Shown: positions 1 through 6,461, counted from the stretch's first letter. The stretch: 7,114 nt of DNA from an uncultured Lachnospiraceae bacterium (GCA_902797475.1 CADBTG010000068.1:1-7114), one strand, 5' to 3'. The notes: generated by a model from the sequence alone, not told the origin. Made by a program: numbers and translations.

Positions 1-1478
1 GCAAGCAGCACGGAAGACTTCTTAAGAAGGCTTCTCGCAATCGAAATGCGCTGCTTCTCACCACCCGAAAGGTTGCATCCGTTCTCGCCGCACAGATACC
101 CTTCTCCGCGCTCGGAAAGAAGCGTGTCAAGGTGTGCAAGCCGGATGGCCTCGTCCATCTCCTCCTTCGGAAAATCGCGGAACATCGTCACATTGTCCCG
201 AATCGAAGCGCTGAAAACGAAAACGTTCTGCTGGATGACCGAAATGAGCTCGTAAAGGGATTCCGACCGGATGTCACGGATATCGACACCGTCGTACAAA
301 ACCTTGCCGTTGTAGGCAAGCCCGGGCGCCATCAGGAGGTTCAAAAGGGTCGATTTGCCACTGCCGCTCGCCCCGACAATTGCGTAGGCACGGCCGGCCT
401 CCAAAGAAAGCGACACATCGTGAAGAATCTCTTTCTCATCGTAGGAAAATGACACGCCTGAAAGCTCAATTCCCTGCTTAAGCCCGGTAACCGTTTCGGT
501 TCCTTCCGCCTCGGTGTTGTCCGTAAGGTCCTCGGCAAGCTTCTTAACGAGCCCGAGTGCCGCCTTGCGGCCTGCAAGAAGACCCGGAAGCTCCGATACC
601 GGCTGAATCATGAAATTCATCAGATTCACGAACATGACAACCGTGCCGGCCGTAATGCTGCGGCCCTTGATCGCCAGATATGCGCCGGCGATGAAAACAC
701 CGAACTGCGCAAGCATGCCCGTCAGGGTCCCGATCATTCCGACAACCGTCTGAATCTTTCTTCTTTTATACTTCTCCCCCTCAAGCTCCCGGTTCTTCTC
801 TGCGAAGAGCCGAAGCATCTCGCGTTCCGCCTTGAAGCTTTTCACGACGGCAAATCCGCCGAGGCAGTCCGCCAGCGTTGCCGTAAAGGTCTTATTCCGG
901 TCGGAAACCCTTTTCTCGGCTGCCGAAAGGCGGCTTCCGGTCAGGATCGACGCCATGAGCGGAAGAATCGTCACGCCGACGGCGACCGCGGTCAGAATCG
1001 GCGAATACCAAACCATCATTCCGATTGACCCGAAGAACATCACGGTCAGGTTGAATATCTTCGTAAGCTGCGAAAGATAATTGGCCTCAATGCTTCCCGC
1101 ATCGTTCGTCAGGGCCGACAGGTAAGCCGCCGTGCTCTCGTCGCGGAAGGACGTGATATGTTTCTCGGTAAGCTTCTGAAAGGCGAAGTTTTTATACTGC
1201 GACATCCCTTTTCGGATGAAAGCCGGCTGCGAATGCAGTTCCATGACAAATGTGACGATTGCCATCACAAAGAACACTCCCACCACCTGCAGGTTCTGCA
1301 CAAGGCTCAGGGCTCCTTCGGCGCCCGAAATCGTATCGGTCAGGGTTTTCAGTACCCACGAAGCCATAAGTCCGATTGTTCCGCCGAGCACGGACGCCAA
1401 AGCGGCGACGGCAAGGTGGCCTTTATTCTTTACAAAAAACTGACTGCGTAATTCTTCAAATAACGTCTGCTTCTTCAT
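1..1478 (-). CDS. ABC exporter half-transporter (fused permease and ATPase), 3' end cut by the window edge
   Basis: The 492 visible codons encode a type IV ABC exporter: a membrane domain followed by an ATPase domain. Membrane helices lie near residues 22-44, 64-84, 140-180 (a pair) and 247-295 (a pair). The ATPase domain starts near 335. It has Walker A GASGSGKST (369-377), a Q-loop glutamine at 416-417 and the signature LSGGEKQR (470-477). The window ends at VLLA, just before the expected Walker B aspartate, so Walker B and the H-loop are off the edge. Such proteins dimerise in the cytoplasmic membrane and export lipids, drugs or peptides; the substrate cannot be read here. The ATG at 1478 is the likely start, because the only upstream in-frame ATG (1490) is followed at once by TGA. 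A GGGAGG lies about 12 nt upstream, inside the regulator gene. The 23-nt overlap with that gene implies co-transcription and translational coupling. No N-terminal C39 peptidase domain is present. Confidence 0.93.
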   Translation of the reverse strand, partial: MKKQTLFEELRSQFFVKNKGHLAVAALASVLGGTIGLMASWVLKTLTDTISGAEGALSLVQNLQVVGVFFVMAIVTFVMELHSQPAFIRKGMSQYKNFAFQKLTEKHITSFRDESTAAYLSALTNDAGSIEANYLSQLTKIFNLTVMFFGSIGMMVWYSPILTAVAVGVTILPLMASILTGSRLSAAEKRVSDRNKTFTATLADCLGGFAVVKSFKAEREMLRLFAEKNRELEGEKYKRRKIQTVVGMIGTLTGMLAQFGVFIAGAYLAIKGRSITAGTVVMFVNLMNFMIQPVSELPGLLAGRKAALGLVKKLAEDLTDNTEAEGTETVTGLKQGIELSGVSFSYDEKEILHDVSLSLEAGRAYAIVGASGSGKSTLLNLLMAPGLAYNGKVLYDGVDIRDIRSESLYELISVIQQNVFVFSASIRDNVTMFRDFPKEEMDEAIRLAHLDTLLSERGEGYLCGENGCNLSGGEKQRISIARSLLKKSSVLL

Positions 1479-2544
1479 TGATCTTCACATCCTCCCACAA
1501 ACCGCTGAGACCCTCATCCGCGAGCACACCAATCAGGCTCTTAAGGCTTCCCATGGCGGTATCACTGATGATTTCATGCATTTGATAAGTATCAATCCCC
1601 GACACAAACCGCAATGACCGTGCATCGTAATTCGGCGCCTGATCGAAACGGACGGCGTTCTGCTTGGCGCGCTTCATCATCTCCCTTGCCTCTTCCTTTC
1701 GCCCGGAACAGCTGTAGGTGTAGGCAAGCGCCAGATAAAGGTAGCTGTTTGAACGGTCCACAAAGCCGGTCACCTCGGGTTTCTTCACGCCGTCCACGAC
1801 ACCGATGCCCCAGTGAAGCAGGTCTTCCGCCGAGCGGAAATCTCCCTTTCTGACAAATGCGACCGCGCCGGACAGTGCCGTCTGAACGGCCTTCGAAACC
1901 GATTCGATCAATGCGGCGGAAATAAAGGTTTGGGCCTTGTCCGTATCCTTGCAGATCAGGGCAAGCACCATCCCGATTTCCGCATCGTAGAAGCCCTCGG
2001 GATTATGCTTCTCAAGGTAGGAAACGGCTTCCTCCCCTTTTCCCTGCAGCACAAATATGGTGGACAGCAGGTAATGGATTCCGATGTCGCTGATTCGCGG
2101 ATCCCGGTTCTGAGGAAGCAGAATCAAAGCTTCCTCAAGAAGCTCTCTGGCTCTTGCGAGCAGCGAATTGTCCCGCTTCACGCCTCCGAAGACCATGTGT
2201 ATCAGAGCCCCGTGATAGACGACTTCAAAGGCGTGCGGGAAACGCTTCAGCGCCTTCTCCGCTTCGGCAAGTCCCTGCGGGTCTTCATTCTTCAGATATA
2301 CCGCAAGACGCTCCACGGTCGCCTTGAGCCGGTTGTCCCGCATCTCGTGTCCCAAAAGCACATCCACGGAGACATCAAAGAAATCCGCCATCTCCGTGAT
2401 CAGATTCAGCTCCGGAGTCGAAAGCCTGGTCTCCCATTTGTGCACGGCACCGACCGTGACGCCCAATACTTCTGCCAATTGTTCCTGTGTTAAGGATTTT
2501 TGTTTTCGAAAGAACCGGATATTTTCCGCAAGTTTCGTTTCCAT
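1456..2544 (-). CDS. XRE-family helix-turn-helix regulator with TPR-like C-terminal region
   Basis: This encodes a 362-residue cytoplasmic DNA-binding regulator. Residues 6-61 form a Cro/CI-type helix-turn-helix, with TQEQLAEVLGVTVGAVHKWE (19-38) holding both helices and FFDVSVDVLLG closing the domain. The rest is alpha-helical with TPR-like helix pairs, such as ARELLEEALILLP and GRKEEAREMMKRAK. This layout recalls RRNPP-type peptide-sensing regulators, but I cannot show peptide binding. I recall this HTH-plus-repeat family as common in Clostridia beside ABC transporters. The ATG at 2544 is preferred over the upstream ATGs at 2571 and 2559 because GAGGAGG lies 6 nt before it. The 3' end overlaps the ABC exporter start by 23 nt, so the exporter is the obvious regulatory target. 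A nested inverted repeat at the gene's own start suggests autoregulation. The ligand is unknown. Confidence 0.9.
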   Translation of the reverse strand: METKLAENIRFFRKQKSLTQEQLAEVLGVTVGAVHKWETRLSTPELNLITEMADFFDVSVDVLLGHEMRDNRLKATVERLAVYLKNEDPQGLAEAEKALKRFPHAFEVVYHGALIHMVFGGVKRDNSLLARARELLEEALILLPQNRDPRISDIGIHYLLSTIFVLQGKGEEAVSYLEKHNPEGFYDAEIGMVLALICKDTDKAQTFISAALIESVSKAVQTALSGAVAFVRKGDFRSAEDLLHWGIGVVDGVKKPEVTGFVDRSNSYLYLALAYTYSCSGRKEEAREMMKRAKQNAVRFDQAPNYDARSLRFVSGIDTYQMHEIISDTAMGSLKSLIGVLADEGLSGLWEDVKINEEADVI

Positions 2545-2589
2545 AATCGGCCTCCTCATATGTTCTGACATGAGTATAGCCGATTACGG
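2541..2589 (-). promoter_or_regulatory. Candidate autoregulatory operator and -10 box of the XRE regulator
   Basis: Read on the minus strand, arms CCGTAATCGGC (2589-2579) and GCCGATTATGG (2551-2541) are inverted repeats with 10 of 11 positions paired, separated by 27 nt. Inside them is a second dyad, CTCAT (2555-2559 on the plus strand) with ATGAG (2570-2574). A -10-like TATACT at 2578-2573 directly follows the upstream outer arm. The downstream outer arm overlaps the GAGGAGG and the ATG. No good -35 stands at the right distance. The layout fits a repressor or activator site covering promoter, leader and start; binding is inferred, not shown. Confidence 0.45.
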
Positions 2590-2631
2590 AGGAAAATGAA
2601 ACCCACAATCCGTACGATTTTGACAGTATTT

Positions 2632-2646
2632 TTTATACCGTCGGTA
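2632..2646 (-). promoter_or_regulatory. Second -10-like box with an 11-bp palindrome upstream of the regulator
   Basis: The palindrome TACCGACGGTA (minus strand, 2646-2636) runs into TATAAA (2637-2632), a 5-of-6 match to a -10 box. The -35 candidate 17 nt upstream (TTTTCT) is poor. This 121-nt gap between the metallophosphoesterase and the regulator contains no convincing terminator, so the regulator may use this or the TATACT promoter, or read-through from upstream. Confidence 0.25.
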
Positions 2647-2665
2647 GAATTTTTAGAAAAACAGC

Positions 2666-3781
2666 TTATTTAGAAGGTTCAACAGTAATCACAACATACT
2701 CCGAAAAGCAGCCGGTTTTAAAGCGAAGCGCCCAGTTGCTGATTCCGGAAGTCACAACGAAATCGGTTCCCTTACGTCTCTCAAGACCGTAGCGGAGATC
2801 GTGCTCTCCGGTAAGCTCGCCGACATAACGAATCGGGATGAACTGCCCGCCGTGCGTATGGCCGCAAAGCACCAGATCGGCTCCGGCATCGGCTTCCGCA
2901 TCGAAATCGTGCGGCTGATGGTCAAGCATGATGACATAGCGGTTAAGATCAAGCCCCGAAAGAAGCTCGGACGCGCTCTTCCGCCCGTTAGCGCGCTGCT
3001 CATCGGAACGGTCTAAGCGCCCGACAACATAAAACGTATCATTTACCAGCATTGCTTCGTCCTCAAGGACATGCACGCCGTTCTCGGTAAGCAGTTTCTT
3101 CAGCTCGGCAGCGCTCCAACCTCTTGACTTTTCGCTCGAATAGCCGCGGTCATGGTTGCCCCATACGAAATACACGCCGTATTTGGTTTTCAGCGTCCCG
3201 AGTGCCTTACAGGCTTCGCGAAGCTCCCCGGCAGGGGTCGAATCGTCCACAAAATCGCCCGTAATCGCGACGATGTCCGGATTCAGCTGACTGATGGTAT
3301 CCAGATGGGCAGCAAAGCCCTCCGCATCGAACGTGACACCGATATGCGAATCCGCGATGTGCACGACAACAAGCTTTTCGTCAAGCTTGGCCGAAGAAAG
3401 ATTATAGTCGGTACGGCGCACCTTATGAACCGAAATCCAGCCGTAGGTCAGATAGACAGCGCACAAAACAACCGCAAAAAGCGGCACGAGGTATTTCTTT
3501 GACTCTCTCCCGCGAATCTTCGAAACGAGGAACCGGACGAGGTCGCAGATCAGCCAGAAGCAGTACAGATGAATCATGATGATCATCGCGTTGGTGCCGT
3601 TCAGCAAGACCGCAAGGAGTGCCGCGATGGCAAGAAACAGCCCGACGCACAAGACCAAAACGAGCCGGCTCTTCTTCCCGTCCTGCTTCTTATTAAACCA
3701 ATGCTTTGCAATCCTGGCCGAAATATAAAACAGTCCTGCAATAAATGCTACAAACACGCCTCCGATAATGAAAAACCACAT
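2666..3781 (-). CDS. Membrane-anchored calcineurin-like metallophosphoesterase
   Basis: This 371-residue protein has about four N-terminal membrane segments (near 2-22, 40-60, 64-87 and 97-115) followed by a metallophosphoesterase domain. All hallmark metal-binding motifs of the calcineurin-like family are visible: D144-x-H146 (IADSHIG), GDFVDD with D176, GNHD with N209 and H210, H288 in LDHQPHD, and CGHTHGGQ with H308 and H310. The active site is therefore predicted to be complete with two metals. The layout and the GHTHGGQ ending resemble the YkuE/YaeI group, some of which act on lipid-linked phosphates, but the substrate here is unknown. The start at 3781 has AGGAGG 9 nt upstream. It lies 48 nt after the TIM-barrel gene with no hairpin between, so it is probably the last gene of the four-gene operon. 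Which side of the membrane the catalytic domain faces is not certain. Confidence 0.92.
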   Translation of the reverse strand: MWFFIIGGVFVAFIAGLFYISARIAKHWFNKKQDGKKSRLVLVLCVGLFLAIAALLAVLLNGTNAMIIMIHLYCFWLICDLVRFLVSKIRGRESKKYLVPLFAVVLCAVYLTYGWISVHKVRRTDYNLSSAKLDEKLVVVHIADSHIGVTFDAEGFAAHLDTISQLNPDIVAITGDFVDDSTPAGELREACKALGTLKTKYGVYFVWGNHDRGYSSEKSRGWSAAELKKLLTENGVHVLEDEAMLVNDTFYVVGRLDRSDEQRANGRKSASELLSGLDLNRYVIMLDHQPHDFDAEADAGADLVLCGHTHGGQFIPIRYVGELTGEHDLRYGLERRKGTDFVVTSGISNWALRFKTGCFSEYVVITVEPSK

Positions 3782-3829
3782 GCTCCGTTTCCTCCTATAT
3801 CGCTCCCTTAAGAAGCCGCGCCCCGGTAA

Positions 3830-4645
3830 CTAACCAAGCAATCCTCTGATCTTCGTAATCGTAGCATTCATCTTATCAAAATCAATCACGCCGGTCTTGT
3901 CAAACGACGTCGACTCAATCGTGAAATCACCCTGATAACCGCTCTCTTTGATAAAGCCAAACAGCCTGTCAAAATCAATCTGCCCGTCGCCCGCATGAAG
4001 CGTTTTCAGGCAGGACCAATCCTTCACAGCACCCTTGTAATCGTTGATGTGCATGTGCACGACATGGTCGAAAACATATCGGTTCTCGGGCAGGTACAGT
4101 TCCTCAAGCTGCCCGTGGAACTCCGCCATCTTCGTATCGAAGGTAAATGTGACATCCGGGAACAGCGCAATCAGTTCCTTCATGTGCGTCATCGGGTCGG
4201 CAACGTTGCAAACGACATTCTCCACGGTGAGCAGAAGGCCGTAACGGTCGGAAATCTCGCGAAGCACGCGGTACATCTCGACGTTGTGCGGAAAATCCTT
4301 ATCCGAATCGATGCCGCTCCAAAGATGGATCACGAGCTTCTCCGAACCAATCCGCTTTGCAAGGTCGCAGTTAATCTCAAACATCTTACACGCAAGTTCG
4401 GAATCTCCGGGCTCATTACGGCTTACAAGGTCGCCCACACCCTTCTCGATATGAAACACCGGGAAAGGCTTCTTAAGACTTGTCAGAAGCTCCGCTGTTT
4501 CGTCGATTTTGTCGTATTTGTCATCGTACAGCATAAACTCAAAGCCGTCGCAGTCAATCCGTTCGACGCAGTCTTTGAGCAAATGATAGTTTCTTCCGTT
4601 CGGGCGCCCGATCAGCGCGCCGGTGGAGCACAAAATTCTGTTCAT
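3830..4645 (-). CDS. Sugar phosphate isomerase/epimerase-like TIM-barrel protein
   Basis: This 271-residue soluble protein belongs by its pattern to the xylose isomerase-like TIM-barrel superfamily, which also includes endonuclease IV, IolE and IolI. Candidate metal and catalytic residues fall at the ends of barrel strands: E36 (GFEFML), H65 and E67 (FHIEKG), H107 (VIHLWSG), E142 (TVENV), D170 and H177 (FDTKMAEFHG), H199 and D202 (HMHINDYKG), H217 and D220 (HAGDGQIDF) and E244 (TIES). The length matches the family and all barrel ends look intact, so an active metal-dependent isomerase, epimerase or dehydratase is likely. The exact substrate cannot be told, and no sugar transport genes lie nearby. 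The ATG at 4645 follows the acetyltransferase stop after only 2 nt. Its ribosome site GGAAGGA lies inside the acetyltransferase gene, so the two are almost certainly translationally coupled. Endonuclease IV activity is a less likely alternative. Confidence 0.88.
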   Translation of the reverse strand: MNRILCSTGALIGRPNGRNYHLLKDCVERIDCDGFEFMLYDDKYDKIDETAELLTSLKKPFPVFHIEKGVGDLVSRNEPGDSELACKMFEINCDLAKRIGSEKLVIHLWSGIDSDKDFPHNVEMYRVLREISDRYGLLLTVENVVCNVADPMTHMKELIALFPDVTFTFDTKMAEFHGQLEELYLPENRYVFDHVVHMHINDYKGAVKDWSCLKTLHAGDGQIDFDRLFGFIKESGYQGDFTIESTSFDKTGVIDFDKMNATITKIRGLLG

Positions 4646-4647
4646 GG

Positions 4648-5193
4648 TTACAGTTCCTTCCGCATCAGAATCATTTCCTGATAGCCCGAATGCCTGGAGA
4701 CGAATGCCTTCGGGTTCCGTCCGTACTCGACAAATCCCTTCTTCTGATATAAAGAAATCGCTTTGTCATTGGTTGCTACAACCCCAAGCTCAATCTGCTT
4801 ATACCCCGCCTTCACGGCACAGCTGAGACAGGCGTCCATCAACGCGTTTCCGATGCCGAGCCCCCAATATTCGCAGTCCACACTGATGCCGAAATCTGCG
4901 CGGTGGCGCATCTTCGAGCTGCTGCCGTGCGCTTCGATGCCGGCCGAACCGACCGTCTGTCCATTAACAACGGCAAGAATCTCAATCTCGTTGTCGCTGT
5001 CGCTCGCCTTCTGCAGAAACTCTGACTCCGACTCTGCTGTCATCGTGCACTCGTCCGGATAGGAAGCCAGAAAATCCGTCTGCTCATGCGTCCGCAGAAA
5101 CAGATCGAGGCAGGCGGCACCGTCGGCGGCGGTGCCATTTTTCAAAAGGCACTCCCTACCGTCTTTTAAGATGATTGTTTTATTGTAAACCAT
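4648..5193 (-). CDS. GNAT-family N-acetyltransferase
   Basis: This encodes a 181-residue acetyl-CoA-dependent N-acetyltransferase. An early strand ILKDGRECLLKNGTAAD (8-24) is followed by the central strand ILAVVNGQTVGSAGIE (72-87). Motif A spans about 97-126; its loop YWGLGIGNAL (109-118) is the pyrophosphate-binding Q/R-x-x-G-x-G equivalent, with Y and W in place of the usual first residues. NDKAISLYQKKGFVEYG (142-158) is the typical motif B ending. The fold resembles RimJ/RimL- and PhnO-like enzymes that acetylate amines, antibiotics or protein N-termini; the acceptor is unknown. The start at 5193 has GAGGGA a few nt upstream and lies 8 nt after the stop of the small membrane protein gene. 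The downstream TIM-barrel gene begins 2 nt after its stop. An acetyltransferase placed with a TIM-barrel isomerase could hint at amino-sugar metabolism, but that is only a guess. Confidence 0.92.
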   Translation of the reverse strand: MVYNKTIILKDGRECLLKNGTAADGAACLDLFLRTHEQTDFLASYPDECTMTAESESEFLQKASDSDNEIEILAVVNGQTVGSAGIEAHGSSSKMRHRADFGISVDCEYWGLGIGNALMDACLSCAVKAGYKQIELGVVATNDKAISLYQKKGFVEYGRNPKAFVSRHSGYQEMILMRKEL

Positions 5194-5201
5194 ATGTCCC
5201 T

Positions 5202-5492
5202 CTATTCTTCTTTCGGGACGCCGAGCCGCTCGCGTAGGGAATCAAGCTCATCCTGCAGGGCAAGAGCCTTCTTCGTTTCCTTCGAGATTTCTTCGATTCT
5301 CTCGTTCTGCTCGCGGTCTACGTCACTCTGCGTTCTCTTCTTCGGGCGGCCGCGGTGCGCAAGCGAAATCAACTTATAAAAGATCGGTGCAACCAAAAAA
5401 AGGATTGCCAAAAGCCCAAAGCCCGACAGGCTCATGAAAAATGTGAAGAATTTCGGGTATCGCTCAAACAAATCCATGAAAAACTCGTACAT
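5202..5492 (-). CDS. Small single-pass membrane protein with C-terminal coiled coil
   Basis: I do not recognise a named family for this 96-residue protein. An aromatic-rich N-terminus (MYEFFMDLFERYPKFF) leads into one membrane segment at about 17-43. A very basic stretch RGRPKKR (47-53) follows, then a highly charged helix (about 56-91, heptad-like, ending LRERLG) likely to form a coiled coil. By the positive-inside rule the tail is cytoplasmic. RGRP also matches the core of an AT-hook, though beside a membrane it is more simply a topology signal. The start at 5492 is chosen because GGGAGGA lies 5 nt before it and because the promoter at 5554-5527 falls inside the longer in-frame version beginning at 5579. 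As the first gene of the operon, 8 nt before the acetyltransferase, it may be a scaffold or membrane anchor. Its function is unknown. Confidence 0.82.
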   Translation of the reverse strand: MYEFFMDLFERYPKFFTFFMSLSGFGLLAILFLVAPIFYKLISLAHRGRPKKRTQSDVDREQNERIEEISKETKKALALQDELDSLRERLGVPKEE

Positions 5493-5526
5493 CGCTGTCC
5501 TCCCAAGTAATGATTTTTTAGTTGTA

Positions 5527-5554
5527 ATTTTACACGGTTTACGGAACATGTCAA
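5527..5554 (-). promoter_or_regulatory. Sigma-A-type promoter of the four-gene operon
   Basis: On the minus strand a perfect TTGACA (5554-5549) is followed after 16 nt by TAAAAT (5532-5527), 5 of 6 to consensus. Transcription would start near 5520, giving a leader of about 28 nt ending in GGGAGGA. This supports 5492 as the true start of the first gene. Confidence 0.7.
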
Positions 5555-5589
5555 TCCTTATGCCATATAATGATAACACTTCCTGCCGC

Positions 5590-5724
5590 TTACTTCGTCA
5601 AATCGATTACCTTGGTTTTCCCGAATCGCAGCAATTTGAACGTCATCGCACCGATTCCAAGCACGGCCATAGCGCATGCATTTGCTCCGAATACGACAAA
5701 TATGGCGGAATCAAATTCCGCCAT
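5590..5724 (-). CDS. Possible 44-residue small membrane protein, or remnant of a larger gene
   Basis: A minus-strand frame beginning at ATG 5724 encodes 44 residues that read as natural protein: a polar start (MAEFDSA), a hydrophobic stretch from about residue 8 to 33 (IFVVFGANACAMAVLGIGAM and on), then a basic end (RFGKTKVIDLTK). The third codon positions are GC-rich like those of the downstream operon, unlike the AT-rich gene just upstream. No ribosome binding site precedes the ATG, and the ATG lies inside the stem of a perfect 16-bp hairpin. Two readings fit: a small membrane protein whose start can be hidden by RNA structure, or the C-terminal leftover of a larger membrane protein whose front was replaced when the AT-rich gene arrived. 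The operon promoter follows within 40 nt of its stop. Confidence 0.4.
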   Translation of the reverse strand: MAEFDSAIFVVFGANACAMAVLGIGAMTFKLLRFGKTKVIDLTK

Positions 5725-5730
5725 ATTTGT
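5696..5730 (-). terminator. Perfect 16-bp inverted repeat, likely terminator of the AT-rich gene
   Basis: Arms ACAAATATGGCGGAAT (5696-5711) and ATTCCGCCATATTTGT (5715-5730) are exact inverted repeats around a 3-nt loop. On the minus strand the hairpin begins 11 nt after the TAG of the 191-residue protein gene. There is no real run of T after it, only the ATATTTGT of the distal arm. A factor-independent terminator with GGCGGAAT/ATTCCGCC as the core stem is possible; an RNA stabiliser or a palindromic repeat element are alternatives. The same stem holds the ATG of the 44-codon ORF. Confidence 0.5.
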
Positions 5731-5741
5731 ATTAGCTTAAA

Positions 5742-6317
5742 CTACATTGTCTTTCTGACTAATTTTGCAATAAAAGAAATGACATTATCCGCAATTAGCA
5801 TCTTGTTCTTTTCAGCATATTGCATATAATCCTGCAACAGAATGCCGGTTACTTGCAGTCGGTTGCCTTCCTCCATTACGTATGAAAAACTCAAATCATC
5901 ATCATTAAACAGAAACGTAGGGATCTTCTCGTGAAACAACGATAACGATTCTTTTCCAAGATATATAAAGTTAAAGTTGCTCCTTCTGTCAGCCAAATCC
6001 ACCAATTCGGAGACTTGATTAATGCTTAAATAATCTGCCTCCGTAAGTTCGTTCACAATTAAGAATACAGAATCATGATCAAAATCCATCGTTTCAAAGT
6101 TTAGTTCCGTAATTTTCTCGTACTCAAATCCTGACGGTAGTTCAATCAAATCCCCATAATAATAGATTATGCAGTCTGCCTTCTTAATGCACGCCAAATC
6201 ATCTGCATTTTGGACATCGGCATCTTTATGAGACATATAATACTTATATCCGGAAAAAGCGCCGACAAGCACCAGAATGATTGACAACAAAATGATTATT
6301 CTTTTCATATCATCCAT
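5742..6317 (-). CDS. Membrane-anchored protein of unknown function
   Basis: I do not recognise this 191-residue protein. A short basic start (MDDMKR) leads into one hydrophobic helix at about 6-23 with no cysteine lipobox, so it is more likely an anchor than a cleaved signal. The remaining 165 or so residues are predicted to lie outside the membrane. They mix short strands (CIIYYY, VFLIVNEL, NFIYLG, TFLFND) with helices, suggesting a compact alpha/beta domain rich in acidic and aromatic residues. Two starts are possible: ATG 6317, with AAGAAAG too close to work well, or ATG 6308, for which that AAGAAAG is better spaced. The gene is visibly AT-richer than the operon to its left, with AAA, ATA, TTA and ATT codons frequent, which hints at separate ancestry. 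It appears to be a single-gene unit ended by the hairpin at 5730-5696. Confidence 0.8.
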   Translation of the reverse strand: MDDMKRIIILLSIILVLVGAFSGYKYYMSHKDADVQNADDLACIKKADCIIYYYGDLIELPSGFEYEKITELNFETMDFDHDSVFLIVNELTEADYLSINQVSELVDLADRRSNFNFIYLGKESLSLFHEKIPTFLFNDDDLSFSYVMEEGNRLQVTGILLQDYMQYAEKNKMLIADNVISFIAKLVRKTM

Positions 6318-6368
6318 TCTTTCTTAGAAGAGGCAAATTTCCCCTTCGCATCATAATAATGTCAATTT

Positions 6369-6378
6369 GCAACGTTGC
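6369..6378. promoter_or_regulatory. Perfect 10-bp palindrome GCAACGTTGC
   Basis: GCAACGTTGC is its own reverse complement and lies about 52-61 nt upstream of the start of the AT-rich gene, where an operator could sit. On the minus strand a TTGACA lies just after it (6365-6360), but no good -10 box follows at the right spacing. The operator role is a guess from position and symmetry. Confidence 0.25.
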
Positions 6379-6421
6379 TGATTAAACCATATGACAGAAG
6401 CTCGAAATCTTCAACTATTCT

Positions 6422-6461
6422 TTGATGAACGACATAATTTGTTGATGAACGACATATTTTG
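6422..6461. repeat. Two tandem 20-bp direct repeats
   Basis: Unit one, TTGATGAACGACATAATTTG (6422-6441), is followed with no gap by unit two, TTGATGAACGACATATTTTG (6442-6461). They differ at one position. A 20-bp period is close to two helical turns, so both copies face the same side of the DNA, as in operator pairs or iterons. They lie about 105 nt upstream of the AT-rich gene and 204 nt upstream of the PspC gene. No further full copy is visible on either side. Confidence 0.85.

Noticed and set aside
1813..2493. Plus-strand 226-codon ORF antisense to the regulator
   Set aside because: It is a mirror frame of the XRE gene with an unnatural composition; the minus-strand frame has a recognisable domain and a ribosome site.
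2620..2650. Plus-strand TTGACA followed by TAGAAT, promoter-like
   Set aside because: The spacer is 19 nt and no plus-strand gene follows; it would only give antisense RNA into the metallophosphoesterase gene.
3995..4681. Plus-strand 228-codon ORF antisense to the TIM-barrel gene
   Set aside because: It is a mirror frame rich in histidine and arginine from reversed codons; no ribosome site or domain is seen.
5202..5579. Longer 125-residue version of the small membrane protein from 5579
   Set aside because: The extra 29 codons cover the promoter and leader, and the ATG at 5492 has a strong ribosome site.
5434..5829. Plus-strand 131-codon ORF
   Set aside because: It runs antisense across the start of the 96-residue protein gene, its promoter, the small ORF and the end of the AT-rich gene; it has no ribosome site and no family resemblance.
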